A stretch of DNA of 64,000 nt, taken from contig NZ_WTYI01000001.1 of NCBI RefSeq assembly GCF_009827445.1, positions 716,172-780,171 of the forward strand. Direction: 5' to 3'. Source of the stretch: Qipengyuania aquimaris. Lineage in GTDB: Bacteria; Pseudomonadota; Alphaproteobacteria; Sphingomonadales; Sphingomonadaceae. Positions 17,366-26,679 of this stretch are shown here, piece by piece. The position numbers and the translations under genes are program-made. The notes beneath the pieces were generated by a model, which was given only the letters and a program-made list of their open reading frames with translations, was not told the origin of the DNA and ran no database searches. Within the stretch, counting starts at the first letter, position 1. Each line of letters opens with the position of its first letter.

Positions 17366-18304
17366 ATGACAGCATTCATTTTCCCCGGTCAGGGAAGCCA
17401 GAAGGTCGGCATGGGAACGGAACTGGCCGATGCCAGCACCCACGCACGCGAAGTCTTCGAGGAAGTGGACGACGCGCTGAACCAGAAACTGTCTTCCGTC
17501 ATGCGGGACGGCCCGGAAGGCGAGCTGACGCTGACGTCGAACGCGCAGCCGGCCATCATGGCCAATTCGATCGCCACTCTGCGCGTCCTGGAAAAGGAAT
17601 TCGGCGTCATTCTGGCGGACAACGCCACCTGCGTAGCGGGCCATTCGCTGGGTGAATACTCCGCACTGTGTGCCGCCGGCGCGTTCGGCCTTGCCGAGAC
17701 CGCGAAGCTGCTGCGCCTGCGCGGCATCGCGATGCAGGATGCCGTGCCGATCGGTGTCGGCGCCATGGCTGCTCTTCTCGGTGCCGACATCGAGAAAGCC
17801 ACTGCACTGGCAGAAGCGGCGGCCGAGGGGCAGGTGTGCGAAGTCGCCAATGACAACGATCCGACGCAGGTCGTGATTTCCGGTCACGCAGAAGCCATCG
17901 ATCGCGCAATCGAACTGGCGAAAGAGCACGGGATCAAGCGCGGTATCAAACTGCCGGTATCCGCGCCCTTCCACTGCTCGTTGATGGAACCCGCCGCACA
18001 GCGCATGAAGCTGGCGCTGGAAGAGACATCGCCCTCGGCTTTCTCTGTGCCTCTGTTCGCAAATGTGACGGCGTCGCGTGTCACGGACCCCGCCGAAGAG
18101 CAGCGCCTGCTGGTCGAGCAGGTAACGGGCCGCGTTCGCTGGCGCGAAAGCGTGCTCGCCATGCGTGAGGCGGGCGTCGAACGCTTCGTCGAGCTCGGCG
18201 GCAAGGTGCTCGGACCGATGGTCGGCCGCATCGACAAGGAGGCGACCACGATCAGCCTCGCAACCATGGAAGATCTCGAGAATTTCGCGAAGGAGAACGC
18301 ATGA
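17366..18304 (+). CDS. fabD: Malonyl-CoA:ACP transacylase
   Basis: A 312-aa enzyme that loads malonyl groups onto acyl carrier protein for fatty-acid synthesis. It begins FIFPGQGSQKVGMG, has the nucleophile Ser94 in GHSLGEYS, and the partner His203 in APFHCSLM, all expected for FabD. AACAGGAGAG precedes the ATG by a few bases. Its stop overlaps the fabG start (ATGA). The acpP and fabF genes that often follow are not here; dnaN is next. Confidence 0.97.
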   Translation: MTAFIFPGQGSQKVGMGTELADASTHAREVFEEVDDALNQKLSSVMRDGPEGELTLTSNAQPAIMANSIATLRVLEKEFGVILADNATCVAGHSLGEYSALCAAGAFGLAETAKLLRLRGIAMQDAVPIGVGAMAALLGADIEKATALAEAAAEGQVCEVANDNDPTQVVISGHAEAIDRAIELAKEHGIKRGIKLPVSAPFHCSLMEPAAQRMKLALEETSPSAFSVPLFANVTASRVTDPAEEQRLLVEQVTGRVRWRESVLAMREAGVERFVELGGKVLGPMVGRIDKEATTISLATMEDLENFAKENA

Positions 18305-19056
18305 TGTTTAGCCTCGAAGGCAAGACCGCACTCGTTACCGGCGCCAGCGGCGGCATCGGTTCGTCCATCGCCTATGCCCTGGCGCGCCAGGGTGCGCGCC
18401 TGGCGCTGTCGGGTTCCAACGGCGACAAGCTGCGCGCCTTTCGCGAACAGCTGAATGCGGACACCGGCGGCGATCATGTCGAGATCACGTGCAACCTTTC
18501 CGACACCACGCAGGTGGAAGAACTCATTCCGGCGACCGTCGACACGCTGGGCAAGATGGACATCCTCGTCAACAATGCCGGGATCACGCGCGACAATCTG
18601 ACGATGCGTATGAAGGACGAGGAGTGGGACGAGGTGATCCGCATCAACCTCGAAGCCAGTTTCCGTCTCATGCGCGCCAGTGCGCGTCCGATGATGAAAG
18701 CCAGGGGCGGCCGCATCATCTCGATCACCAGCGTCGTGGGCCATACCGGCAACCCCGGGCAGATGAACTATGTCGCTGCAAAAGCCGGCCTCACTGGCAT
18801 GAGCAAGAGCCTCGCCCAGGAACTCGCCAGTCGCAATATCACCGTCAATTGCGTCGCGCCGGGCTTCATCCGCACGGCGATGACCGATGCACTTACCGAC
18901 GACCAGAAGGCCGCCATCAATGGCCGGATCCCGATGGGCAGGATGGGCGAGGGCGACGAGATCGGCTCGGCCGTGGCCTATCTCGCCAGCGACGAGGCTG
19001 CCTATGTCACCGGCCAGACGCTGCACGTGAATGGCGGCATGGCGATGATGGGCTAA
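18301..19056 (+). CDS. fabG: 3-oxoacyl-ACP reductase
   Basis: A 251-aa short-chain dehydrogenase that reduces beta-ketoacyl-ACP with NADPH. It has the cofactor loop TGASGGIG at the N-terminus, NNAG at about 92-95, and the catalytic Ser144, Tyr157 and Lys161 (NYVAAK). The C-terminal TGQTLHVNGGMAMM is the FabG ending. Two consecutive ATG codons are possible starts; the first overlaps the fabD stop. Position after fabD supports the fatty-acid role over other SDR functions. Confidence 0.95.
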   Translation: MMFSLEGKTALVTGASGGIGSSIAYALARQGARLALSGSNGDKLRAFREQLNADTGGDHVEITCNLSDTTQVEELIPATVDTLGKMDILVNNAGITRDNLTMRMKDEEWDEVIRINLEASFRLMRASARPMMKARGGRIISITSVVGHTGNPGQMNYVAAKAGLTGMSKSLAQELASRNITVNCVAPGFIRTAMTDALTDDQKAAINGRIPMGRMGEGDEIGSAVAYLASDEAAYVTGQTLHVNGGMAMMG

Positions 19057-19213
19057 ATACCCCTTTATCCCCAAGGAATCGATCAGGGGGCGGGTTCCGG
19101 ACGTGACGGAGCCTTGCCCCCGTAGGCGGCCTCGCTAAGGTCGTTATCCGTATTCCGGCGCGCGGGGGCGATTCCGGCCCTTGCTTCGCCCAACAGGGAC
19201 GAAAGAAGGACCC

Positions 19214-20335
19214 ATGAAGGCCACTATCGAACGCGCTACGCTGCTGCGCTGTCTCTCGCACGTTCAGTCCGTCGTCGAACGGCGCAACACTATCCCGATC
19301 CTGTCGAACGTCCTCATCGAGGCGGAAGGCGACGGCTTGCGCGTGATGGCGACCGACCTCGACTTGCAGGTGGTCGAACACATGGAAGCCAGCGTCGAGA
19401 GCGACGGTTCCGTCACCGTTTCCGCGCACCTCCTGTTCGATATTGCGCGCAAGCTGCCCGACGGCAGCCAGGTCAGCCTGGAAACCGCCGACAACCGCAT
19501 GGCGATCAAGGCGGGCCGCAGCCGCTTCTCGCTGCCCACCCTGCCGCGCGACGATTTCCCTGTGATCGTGGAAGGCGATCTGCCGACGAGCTTCGAGCTT
19601 CCGGCCAAGACGCTCGCTGAAATGATCGACCGCACACGGTTCGCGATCTCGACGGAAGAAACCCGCTACTACCTCAACGGCATCTTCCTGCACGTTTCGG
19701 ACGAAGACCAGCCCGTGCTCAAGGCTGCCGCGACCGACGGCCATCGGCTCGCACGCTTCACCCTTGCGCGTCCCGACGGCGCGGAAGGGATGCCGGACGT
19801 CATCGTGCCGCGCAAAGCCGTTGCCGAACTGCGCAAGCTGCTGGAAGAGAAGATGGACGGCAACGTCCAGATCGACCTGTCGGCCAGCAAGATCCGTTTC
19901 ACCCTCGGCGGCGAGGGCGGAATGGTGCTCACCAGCAAGCTGATCGACGGGACCTTCCCGGATTACTCGCGGGTCATCCCCACAGGTAACGACAAGCTGC
20001 TCAAGATCGACCCGCGCACCTTCCACGAAGGTGTCGACCGTGTCGCCACGATCGCGACCGAGAAGACCCGCGCGGTAAAGATGGGGCTCGACAAGGACAA
20101 GGTGACACTGACCGTCACTTCGCCCGACAACGGCACCGCAACCGAAGAACTTTCGGCCGAATACGGTGCCGACGGCTTCGAGATCGGTTTCAATGCCGGG
20201 TATCTCAAGGACATCCTTGGCCAGATCGATAGCGACACCGTCGAAATCCACCTAGCCGATGCCGGTGCGCCGACGCTGATCCGCAAGGATGATGACAGCC
20301 CGGCGCTCTACGTCCTGATGCCGATGCGGGTTTAA
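19214..20335 (+). CDS. dnaN: DNA polymerase III beta subunit (sliding clamp)
   Basis: A 373-aa three-domain clamp that encircles DNA and tethers polymerase III. Typical segments are the N-terminal ERATLLRCLSHVQSVVERRNT, the EETRYYLNGIF strand in domain two, FPDYSRVIP, and the C-terminal YVLMPMRV that ends the protein, part of the binding pocket for clamp partners. The ATG at 19214 follows GAAAGAAGGA. It stands alone here, away from dnaA and recF, after fabG with a 157-base gap in which I see no gene. Confidence 0.98.
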   Translation: MKATIERATLLRCLSHVQSVVERRNTIPILSNVLIEAEGDGLRVMATDLDLQVVEHMEASVESDGSVTVSAHLLFDIARKLPDGSQVSLETADNRMAIKAGRSRFSLPTLPRDDFPVIVEGDLPTSFELPAKTLAEMIDRTRFAISTEETRYYLNGIFLHVSDEDQPVLKAAATDGHRLARFTLARPDGAEGMPDVIVPRKAVAELRKLLEEKMDGNVQIDLSASKIRFTLGGEGGMVLTSKLIDGTFPDYSRVIPTGNDKLLKIDPRTFHEGVDRVATIATEKTRAVKMGLDKDKVTLTVTSPDNGTATEELSAEYGADGFEIGFNAGYLKDILGQIDSDTVEIHLADAGAPTLIRKDDDSPALYVLMPMRV

Positions 20336-20391
20336 CGCTCGCAATCGGGTTCTTGCTTGGCTAGCGTCTCTCTCAAAGAGGGAGATGCGCC

Positions 20392-21471
20392 ATGCACCAG
20401 GTTCACGTCGAAAAATCGAAACTGACCAACGCCAATTTGGTGGAGGGCGACGCTGGCCCGCTGGCCGACGGCGGTGTGCGCCTTGCCATCGAGAGCTTCT
20501 CTGTCACGGCAAACAACATCACCTATGCGGTGGTCGGCGACGGGTTCGGTTACTGGAATTTCTTTCCCGCGCCCGATGGCAAGGGCATCGTCCCGATGTG
20601 GGGCCACGCGCGCGTGACCGAAAGCAGACACCCGGGATTCGCTGAAGGGGAGCGGGTCTACGGCTATCTCCCAATGGCGACACATCTCGATGTAGTCCCG
20701 GGCAAGGTATCGGCTTCGGGCTTCGTGGACATGGCCGAACATCGCCAGCCGATGAGCCCGATCTACAACCAGTATTCCCGACTTGCCGCTGACCCGGAGC
20801 ATGATCCCGCGCGCGAGGGTGAGCGCATGATCTTCGGACCGCTCTTCAAGACGGGCTTCCTCATCGAATATTTCATGCGCACGCAGGACTGGTTCGGTGC
20901 AGGGCAAGTGATCCTCACCAGCGCGAGCTCGAAGACGGCGATGGGCCTCGCCAGCGTGACCAAGCGCCGTTCGCCCGAGATCAGGCGCATCGGCCTGACG
21001 TCGGCAGGCAATGTAGAGTTCGTAAAAGCAAGCGGCCTCTACGATGAGGTCCTGCCCTACGATGCCGTCGGACAGATCGCCGCCGAACCCAGCGTTACGG
21101 TCGACTTTGCCGGTAACGCCGGACTGCTAGGCGATCTGCACCAGCACTTCGGGGATGCCCTCAAATATTCCTGTCTCGTGGGTGCCACCCATATCGAGGA
21201 GCGCGGTGCGGGCATGGGCGGCGCGGCGAATCTGCCCGGGCCGACGCCCACGCTCTTCTTTGCCCCGGACCATGCAGTGGCGCTCTTCAAGGAGCATGGC
21301 CCGGAAAAGGCAGGCGCGATGGTCGCCGAAAGCTGGCGCGGCTTCCTGGAAGACGCAGGCGATTCCATCGAAATCGAACGCCATTCCGGGCTTGCCGCAG
21401 CCCGCGATGTCTTCGTGGAAATGGTGGGCGGCAAGGTCGATCCCGCGAAGGGAATCGTGATCGAGCCTTAG
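20392..21471 (+). CDS. DUF2855 family protein
   Basis: A 359-aa protein of the DUF2855 family, distantly related to medium-chain quinone oxidoreductases. The N-terminal half has VTANNITYAVVGD and the sequence VPMWGHARV; the middle has a Rossmann-like stretch with ILTSASSKTAMGLA, and the C-terminal part carries FAPDHAVALFKE. The biochemical role is unknown. A GAGGGAGAT site precedes the ATG. It overlaps tail-to-tail with the alcohol dehydrogenase gene on the opposite strand, itself an MDR-type protein. Confidence 0.88.
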   Translation: MHQVHVEKSKLTNANLVEGDAGPLADGGVRLAIESFSVTANNITYAVVGDGFGYWNFFPAPDGKGIVPMWGHARVTESRHPGFAEGERVYGYLPMATHLDVVPGKVSASGFVDMAEHRQPMSPIYNQYSRLAADPEHDPAREGERMIFGPLFKTGFLIEYFMRTQDWFGAGQVILTSASSKTAMGLASVTKRRSPEIRRIGLTSAGNVEFVKASGLYDEVLPYDAVGQIAAEPSVTVDFAGNAGLLGDLHQHFGDALKYSCLVGATHIEERGAGMGGAANLPGPTPTLFFAPDHAVALFKEHGPEKAGAMVAESWRGFLEDAGDSIEIERHSGLAAARDVFVEMVGGKVDPAKGIVIEP

Positions 21472-22478
21472 ATCTCGATAGCTATCTTGCCGAAGTGCCC
21501 GCCGCTTTCCTGGTGACGGAAAGCGTCCGCCAGTTCGGCTAGCGCGAATGTGTCGCTGATAACGGGCTTGATGCCATTGGCCTCGATTGCGGCGATCATG
21601 TCCTGCTGCATCGCACGGCTACCCACGGTCAGGCCCTGCACCTTCAGGTTTTTCGAAAACAGGAGGGCGGTCTGCACGGGACCGGCGAAACCGGCGAGCA
21701 CACCTATCAGGGCGACATGGCCCCCGACCCTGGTGGCCAGCATCGATTGATCCAGCGTCCCAGCGCCGCCAATCTCGACGACGCAATCTACCCCGCGGCC
21801 GCCGGTCAGCTCGAGGGCTTTCGGACCCCAGGCCTCGACTTCCTTGTAATTGATGAGGTGGTCCGCACCCATCGATTTGACCCGTTCCAGCTTTTCGTCG
21901 GAGGAACTGGTGGCGATGACGGTGGCGCCCGCAGCCTTGGCGAACTGCAAGGCGAATATCGACACGCCGCCGGTGCCCTGGACGAGCACGGTGTCGCCCG
22001 GCTTCACTGCGTAATCGACGAATAGGGCGCGCCATGCCGTCAGCCCGGCGCAAGTCAGCGTGGCCGCTTCCGCGTGACTGAAACCGGCGGGGGCGCTGGT
22101 GAACCAGTGTGTCAGCGCGGTGATACGTTCTCGCGCGTAACCGTCGATCCCGTCACCGGGAACACGAGTGAACGCAGCTTGTGGCGGCTGCCCGTCGAGC
22201 CAGTCGGGAAAGAAGGTGCTCACGACATGATCGCCGACAGCGAATTCGGTGACACCTTCACCAACTGCAGTGACCACTCCGGCCCCGTCCGACATCGGAA
22301 TACGTCCCAGCTCGGTCGGTATCATCCCTCTTACGACCGCATAGTCGTGATAATTCAGCGAGCTCGCCTTGATGTCCACGCTGATTTCACCTGCCGACGG
22401 GGGAGGGGGCGCGTCCATCTCGACGAGTTCGAGAGCGTCCAACGTGGATGGTGTGGCAGTAGTGCGGATAGCTTTCAT
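21468..22478 (-). CDS. Medium-chain alcohol dehydrogenase / quinone oxidoreductase family protein
   Basis: A 336-aa MDR-superfamily NAD(P)-dependent oxidoreductase. The N-terminal GroES-like domain (about 1-130) includes SLNYHDYAVVRG and IPMSDGAGVV. The Rossmann domain has VQGTGGVSIFALQFAKAAGA at about 165-185. The cysteine ligands of a structural zinc are not seen, so it is closer to zinc-independent quinone oxidoreductases. The substrate is unknown. The ATG overlaps the stop of the D-aminoacylase-type gene (ATGA), so both are made from one transcript. Confidence 0.9.
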   Translation of the reverse strand: MKAIRTTATPSTLDALELVEMDAPPPPSAGEISVDIKASSLNYHDYAVVRGMIPTELGRIPMSDGAGVVTAVGEGVTEFAVGDHVVSTFFPDWLDGQPPQAAFTRVPGDGIDGYARERITALTHWFTSAPAGFSHAEAATLTCAGLTAWRALFVDYAVKPGDTVLVQGTGGVSIFALQFAKAAGATVIATSSSDEKLERVKSMGADHLINYKEVEAWGPKALELTGGRGVDCVVEIGGAGTLDQSMLATRVGGHVALIGVLAGFAGPVQTALLFSKNLKVQGLTVGSRAMQQDMIAAIEANGIKPVISDTFALAELADAFRHQESGGHFGKIAIEI

Positions 22479-24226
22479 TCTGCGGCCTCCGCCAGTTCGG
22501 CGCGTTGCGGCCCGCGGATCAGTCCTCCCGGCGTTTCGCCAGTCCATTCTCCTTCGCGGAATGTCACGACGCCATTCTTGATGGTCGCGACATATCCATC
22601 GGCCTTTTGCAGCAGCCTCTTGCCGCCAGCGGGCAGGTCGAAAGCAAGCCACGGCTTGCCCAGCTTCAGGCGTTTCATGTCGATAATGTTGATGTCCGCG
22701 AGATAGCCCGGTGCGAGTATACCGCGATCCTCGAGGCCGTAGAGACGGGCCGTGTCACTGCACTGGCGCTTGATTGCATTCTCGAGACTGATGGTCCCGC
22801 GCGAACGATCACGCACCCAGTGCTGGAGCATGAAGGTGGGCGAGGCTGCATCGCAAATCGTGCCGCAATGCGCGCCGCCGTCCGACAGCGAGTTGACGGT
22901 GTCGTCGGCGTGCTGGAGGTCGTGGAGAAAATCGAGGTTGCCGTCCGCGTAATTCAGGATGGGAAGGTAGATGAAGCCTTTGCCATCGTCGCGGCAGAGC
23001 AGGTCATAGGCATATTCGTCACCCGAAACGCCCGCGGCCTTCGCGCGTTCGAGAATGCTTTCCTCGGCTGTCGGCTCGTAATTGAAGTCGGGGTCCATTT
23101 CGAACTGCATGTTCCAGCCGCCGCATACGACCATGATCAGTCCGATGATGTCCTGGTTGACCTCGGAAAAATCGTGTTGCTCGGCAAGCAGCCTGGCCTT
23201 GAATTCGGGATCGAACAGCTTTGCCTCCTGCTCTTCCCACGGAAGGTCCTCGATTCTCTTCCAGCTCGGTTTGAGGCGGAAAGGATGGACCGTGCCGCGC
23301 CATGCCATGACAATGCCATTTCCACGCAGCGCGATCTGGGCGACGATATTGGCACCATTGTCGTTTTCCGCGCGCATGGAGGTTATCTGCTCGTCCAGCG
23401 GCATCTCCTTGGCGATCGACTGTAGCGCGGCATAGGTGCAGGGCAGGCCCGTCTCGCGACTGAGCGCGCCCATCCAGCCGAACTCGTCCCAGTCGCGCTT
23501 CATGTCGCTGGCCATCTCGAATACGCCATGTCCCGCCCGGCCCATGGCGCGGCCGATCTCGATCAGTTCTTCCTTGGTGGCCGTGGTCCCCGGCACGACC
23601 TCGCCGTCGACATCGCGGTGCAGGACCGTGCGAGAGGTCGAGAAGCCCAAGGCACCGGCCCGCACGCCTTCCTCGACGATGGCAGACATCTTCCTGATGT
23701 CCTCGTCGGTCGGAACAGCACCGGGCCGTTCGCGGTCTCCGAGTACGTAGGCGCGCACAGAACCGTGCGGGACGTGCGTCCCGACATCGACCGTTCGGGG
23801 CAGCTTTTCGAGTGCGTCGAGATATTCGGGGAAGGTCTCCCAATCCCAGCTCATGCCCTCGGCGAGCGCGGTCCCGGGAATGTCCTCGACCCCTTCCATC
23901 AGGCCGATCAGCCATTCATGCTTGTCGGGCTTGGCGGGCGCGAAGCCCACGCCGCAATTGCCCATCACGACCGTGGTGACGCCGTGCCAGCTGCTGGGGG
24001 CCATTTCCTGGTCCCAGGTCGCCTGTCCGTCATAATGGGTGTGAATGTCGACGAAGCCAGGCGTTACCAGCAGGCCGGAGGCGTCGAATTCCTCTGCAGC
24101 ATCGCCCGATATCTCGCCCACTGCGGCGATCAACCCGTCCTTGACGGCGACATCTCCGGTAAAGCGGTCTTCTCCGGTTCCGTCGACGACAGTCCCTCCG
24201 CGGATGATCAGGTCGAATGCTGGCAT
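22475..24226 (-). CDS. N-acyl-D-amino-acid deacylase family amidohydrolase
   Basis: A 583-aa metal-dependent hydrolase of the D-aminoacylase group. It starts with the small beta-sandwich part ([14 protein letters not shown]), then the metal motif HTHYDGQ at about 60-66, the NCGVGFAP segment whose Cys binds zinc in D-aminoacylase, and the C-terminal LSDGGAHCG with a metal-binding Asp/His, ending in [14 protein letters not shown]. It probably hydrolyses N-acyl-D-amino acids or a related amide. The ATG at 24226 skips a 14-residue upstream in-frame extension. It is coupled to the downstream dehydrogenase; a transporter gene lies 61 bases upstream. Confidence 0.9.
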   Translation of the reverse strand: MPAFDLIIRGGTVVDGTGEDRFTGDVAVKDGLIAAVGEISGDAAEEFDASGLLVTPGFVDIHTHYDGQATWDQEMAPSSWHGVTTVVMGNCGVGFAPAKPDKHEWLIGLMEGVEDIPGTALAEGMSWDWETFPEYLDALEKLPRTVDVGTHVPHGSVRAYVLGDRERPGAVPTDEDIRKMSAIVEEGVRAGALGFSTSRTVLHRDVDGEVVPGTTATKEELIEIGRAMGRAGHGVFEMASDMKRDWDEFGWMGALSRETGLPCTYAALQSIAKEMPLDEQITSMRAENDNGANIVAQIALRGNGIVMAWRGTVHPFRLKPSWKRIEDLPWEEQEAKLFDPEFKARLLAEQHDFSEVNQDIIGLIMVVCGGWNMQFEMDPDFNYEPTAEESILERAKAAGVSGDEYAYDLLCRDDGKGFIYLPILNYADGNLDFLHDLQHADDTVNSLSDGGAHCGTICDAASPTFMLQHWVRDRSRGTISLENAIKRQCSDTARLYGLEDRGILAPGYLADINIIDMKRLKLGKPWLAFDLPAGGKRLLQKADGYVATIKNGVVTFREGEWTGETPGGLIRGPQRAELAEAAE

Positions 24227-24287
24227 GGTTGTGGCTCCTCTCTCGAAAGAGAAGGTTCCACATTGCAACCTATGAGTCCAGCGCCGA

Positions 24288-25769
24288 CTAGTCGGGACGG
24301 CGTGTCATTTGCACGCTCAGCAGCGTTGCGACTCCGACGAAGAAGAGCAGGTTGATCGAGAGCATGCCGATGCGCTGGTCGCCCGACCACAGCGTGAACT
24401 GCTCGACCAGAAGAGGGCCCATCCAGACCGTGATCGTGCCGGCGATCGCGTATAGCCCGAAGAACTCTCCGCTCCGGCCCTCTGGGGCGAGTGCAACCAG
24501 CATGGTTCTGCTCGAAGAGATGCTGGCCGTCGCAGTGACAGCGATGATGCTGATGAGGCCGAGGTATGCGAGATCGGAGAGAGTAGGAAATATGATACCG
24601 TCCCAGACCTCGAAATTTGCGACGAGGCCGAGGAAAAGGCTTTCCTGCGTGATCGACAGCTGGACGAGCCCGGTGACAATCATGGCCCCGATTTCCAGCG
24701 CCAGAGCGCGCTTCACGCCGACCTTCTCCTCCAGCCACCCGCCGAAGATTCCGCCCCCGAACGCGCAAATGCTCGCGAAAATCGCATAGCAGAGCATCTC
24801 GAGAAAATTCCATTCGAGGAACAGCGCGACATAGACCGCTCCGAGTGCCAGCAAGGCTGCCATCCCATCGGCGTAGAACATGCGCGCCAGAAGGAATTTC
24901 ATGAGCTCGCGGTAATGCGCTGCCTCGCGGACCGTGCGAATGACGCTCTTGGCGCCCTCGCGAAATGCCTTGGGCCAGCTCGCACCGGGCGTTCCCGGGT
25001 CCTTCGCATTGAGGAAGAAGGGGATCGAAAAGCCGGCCAGCCATGCGGCACAGACGGGTCCTGCCAGCCGTGCGTGTTCGAATTTGGTGAGGTCGACGCC
25101 GAACTGCGCTTCGGCGAAGGGCCAGCCAACGAGCGCGGGCAGGACGAAGAGCAGCGCGATGGCGATGAAGATAAGCGATGCGGCGAGGTTGCCGAGGCCG
25201 AGGCCGAGACCGGATATCATCGCCAGCCGCCGCGGTTCGCCCGCAACGCTCAGCATCGCGTTATGGGTGACCTCGGAATAGGTGTAGCTGACATAGGCAA
25301 TTACCAGCAGTGTCATGATTACCGGCACCGACAGGCCCTGTCCTCCCGGCATTGCGAACCACAGCAGAGCCGAGCAGATCGTGATGGCGGCGAGGAAGAT
25401 GGCAAGGATCGGCTTCAATCTGCCGCCCCGGTCCAGAGCCGCCCCGAGGAACGGTGCTGTAAGCGCGGCTATGAAACCCGCCCACTTGGTGACCGAAGCG
25501 ATGGTCGCTTGTCCGCGTGCATTTGCCGCTGCCTGCGCATCTTCGGCAGCAAGTCCATCGAGCTCTCCGCTTGCGAGCAGGTCGGCCCCGATAATGTCGC
25601 GCGCAAAATACGGCGCAAAAATGTAGATGACGATCAGGATGTAGTAGGGGTTTCGGGCCCATTCAAACACGGCCCAGGCAAATCCGGTCTTACCCAAAGC
25701 GCCCCCGGTCCCGCGCGATCCCCGCACCGCCAAAGGACGGACGAGAGGATCGGGAGCGGCGCTGTCCAT
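24288..25769 (-). CDS. MFS transporter, UMF1/Atg22-like
   Basis: A 493-aa inner-membrane transporter with about twelve hydrophobic helices. The N-terminal segment GFAWAVFEWARNPYYILIV, the following FAPYFARDI and the loop GAALDRGGRLKP match the bacterial Atg22-like (UMF1) branch of the major facilitator superfamily. These are thought to export amino acids or other small solutes; the substrate here is unknown. The N-terminal 25 residues are unusually rich in Arg, Gly and Pro. It lies in the same orientation between the PHA depolymerase and the D-aminoacylase-type gene, so uptake or efflux of the latter's substrate is a reasonable guess. Confidence 0.9.
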   Translation of the reverse strand: MDSAAPDPLVRPLAVRGSRGTGGALGKTGFAWAVFEWARNPYYILIVIYIFAPYFARDIIGADLLASGELDGLAAEDAQAAANARGQATIASVTKWAGFIAALTAPFLGAALDRGGRLKPILAIFLAAITICSALLWFAMPGGQGLSVPVIMTLLVIAYVSYTYSEVTHNAMLSVAGEPRRLAMISGLGLGLGNLAASLIFIAIALLFVLPALVGWPFAEAQFGVDLTKFEHARLAGPVCAAWLAGFSIPFFLNAKDPGTPGASWPKAFREGAKSVIRTVREAAHYRELMKFLLARMFYADGMAALLALGAVYVALFLEWNFLEMLCYAIFASICAFGGGIFGGWLEEKVGVKRALALEIGAMIVTGLVQLSITQESLFLGLVANFEVWDGIIFPTLSDLAYLGLISIIAVTATASISSSRTMLVALAPEGRSGEFFGLYAIAGTITVWMGPLLVEQFTLWSGDQRIGMLSINLLFFVGVATLLSVQMTRRPD

Positions 25770-25787
25770 CAGTCGCCTAAACGGGCA

Positions 25788-26648
25788 TCAGGCCGCTGCA
25801 CGGTCCTCGCCTTCCGGTGCATCCAGGAATTCGCGCAAGGCTGCCACGCTTTCATCGGCGTGGGTGAGAAGGAAGAGGTGTCCTCCGCCCTTCATGACTT
25901 CCAGCCGGGCATTGCGGATCGCGGAAGCCAGGATGCGCCCGTTGATCAAAGGCACGATCTGGTCGTCGTCGCCCATCATGATCAGCACTTCCTTATTGAG
26001 GAAGGGCAGGGCGGGCAGGCTTGTCCAGCCGAGCATCGCCAGTAGCTGGTACATGTAACCACGCGGAGACGGCGGCTTGAGCCGGCCGATGTGGCTGTCT
26101 TTCTGATGCGCTTCGCCATCGGGATCGACACCGCCATACAGCGTGGCGAAGTGTTCGTTCATGAACTCCGGATCGATGTAGCGGCGCGGATCGGCCATCT
26201 TGGTAAGTGCCGCTGGATTGCCCGGCACCATCAACATGCCTGCGGTGGTTGCCGCGAGTACCAGCCTGCGGGTGCGTTTGGGGTGCTGGAGCGCGAAATG
26301 CTGGGCCATGGCACCGCCCCAGCTCACGCCCATTACGTCCACTGTCTCGACGCCAAGGCGATCGAGGATCTGGCTGGCAGTCCAGCACATCGTGAAGGGA
26401 TTATACGGCAAGACCGGATCCGGACTTTCACCCGTGCCCGGCATGTCGAACATGACGAATGCGCGTTCCGTCAGCATTTCCGCCAGCGGTGCGACGGCTT
26501 CGATATTCGCCCCGATGCCGTTGAAAAACAGCAGCGGCGGATGCTCGCTTTGCTGGTCCAGACGCCAATGCGCGACGCGCAAGGTACGACCGCCTGCCTC
26601 GATCATCTCGATAGTGGCGGTCATGGGTTCGTCTTTCGATGCGGTCAC
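25788..26648 (-). CDS. phaZ: Poly(3-hydroxyalkanoate) depolymerase-type alpha/beta hydrolase
   Basis: A 286-aa alpha/beta hydrolase resembling intracellular medium-chain PHA depolymerases. Motifs are LLFFNGIGANIE near the oxyanion hole, the nucleophile in GVSWGGAMAQ at about residue 110, and the C-terminal His in KGGGHLFL. No signal peptide is present, so it should act on intracellular polymer granules, releasing hydroxyalkanoate monomers. A second in-frame ATG eight codons later is an alternative start. It lies 31 bases downstream of the PHA synthase gene on the same strand, the usual pairing, which supports the assignment. Confidence 0.85.
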   Translation of the reverse strand: MTASKDEPMTATIEMIEAGGRTLRVAHWRLDQQSEHPPLLFFNGIGANIEAVAPLAEMLTERAFVMFDMPGTGESPDPVLPYNPFTMCWTASQILDRLGVETVDVMGVSWGGAMAQHFALQHPKRTRRLVLAATTAGMLMVPGNPAALTKMADPRRYIDPEFMNEHFATLYGGVDPDGEAHQKDSHIGRLKPPSPRGYMYQLLAMLGWTSLPALPFLNKEVLIMMGDDDQIVPLINGRILASAIRNARLEVMKGGGHLFLLTHADESVAALREFLDAPEGEDRAAA

Positions 26649-26679
26649 GCGCGTATCCTGTTGCTTGCCGACGAGGGTG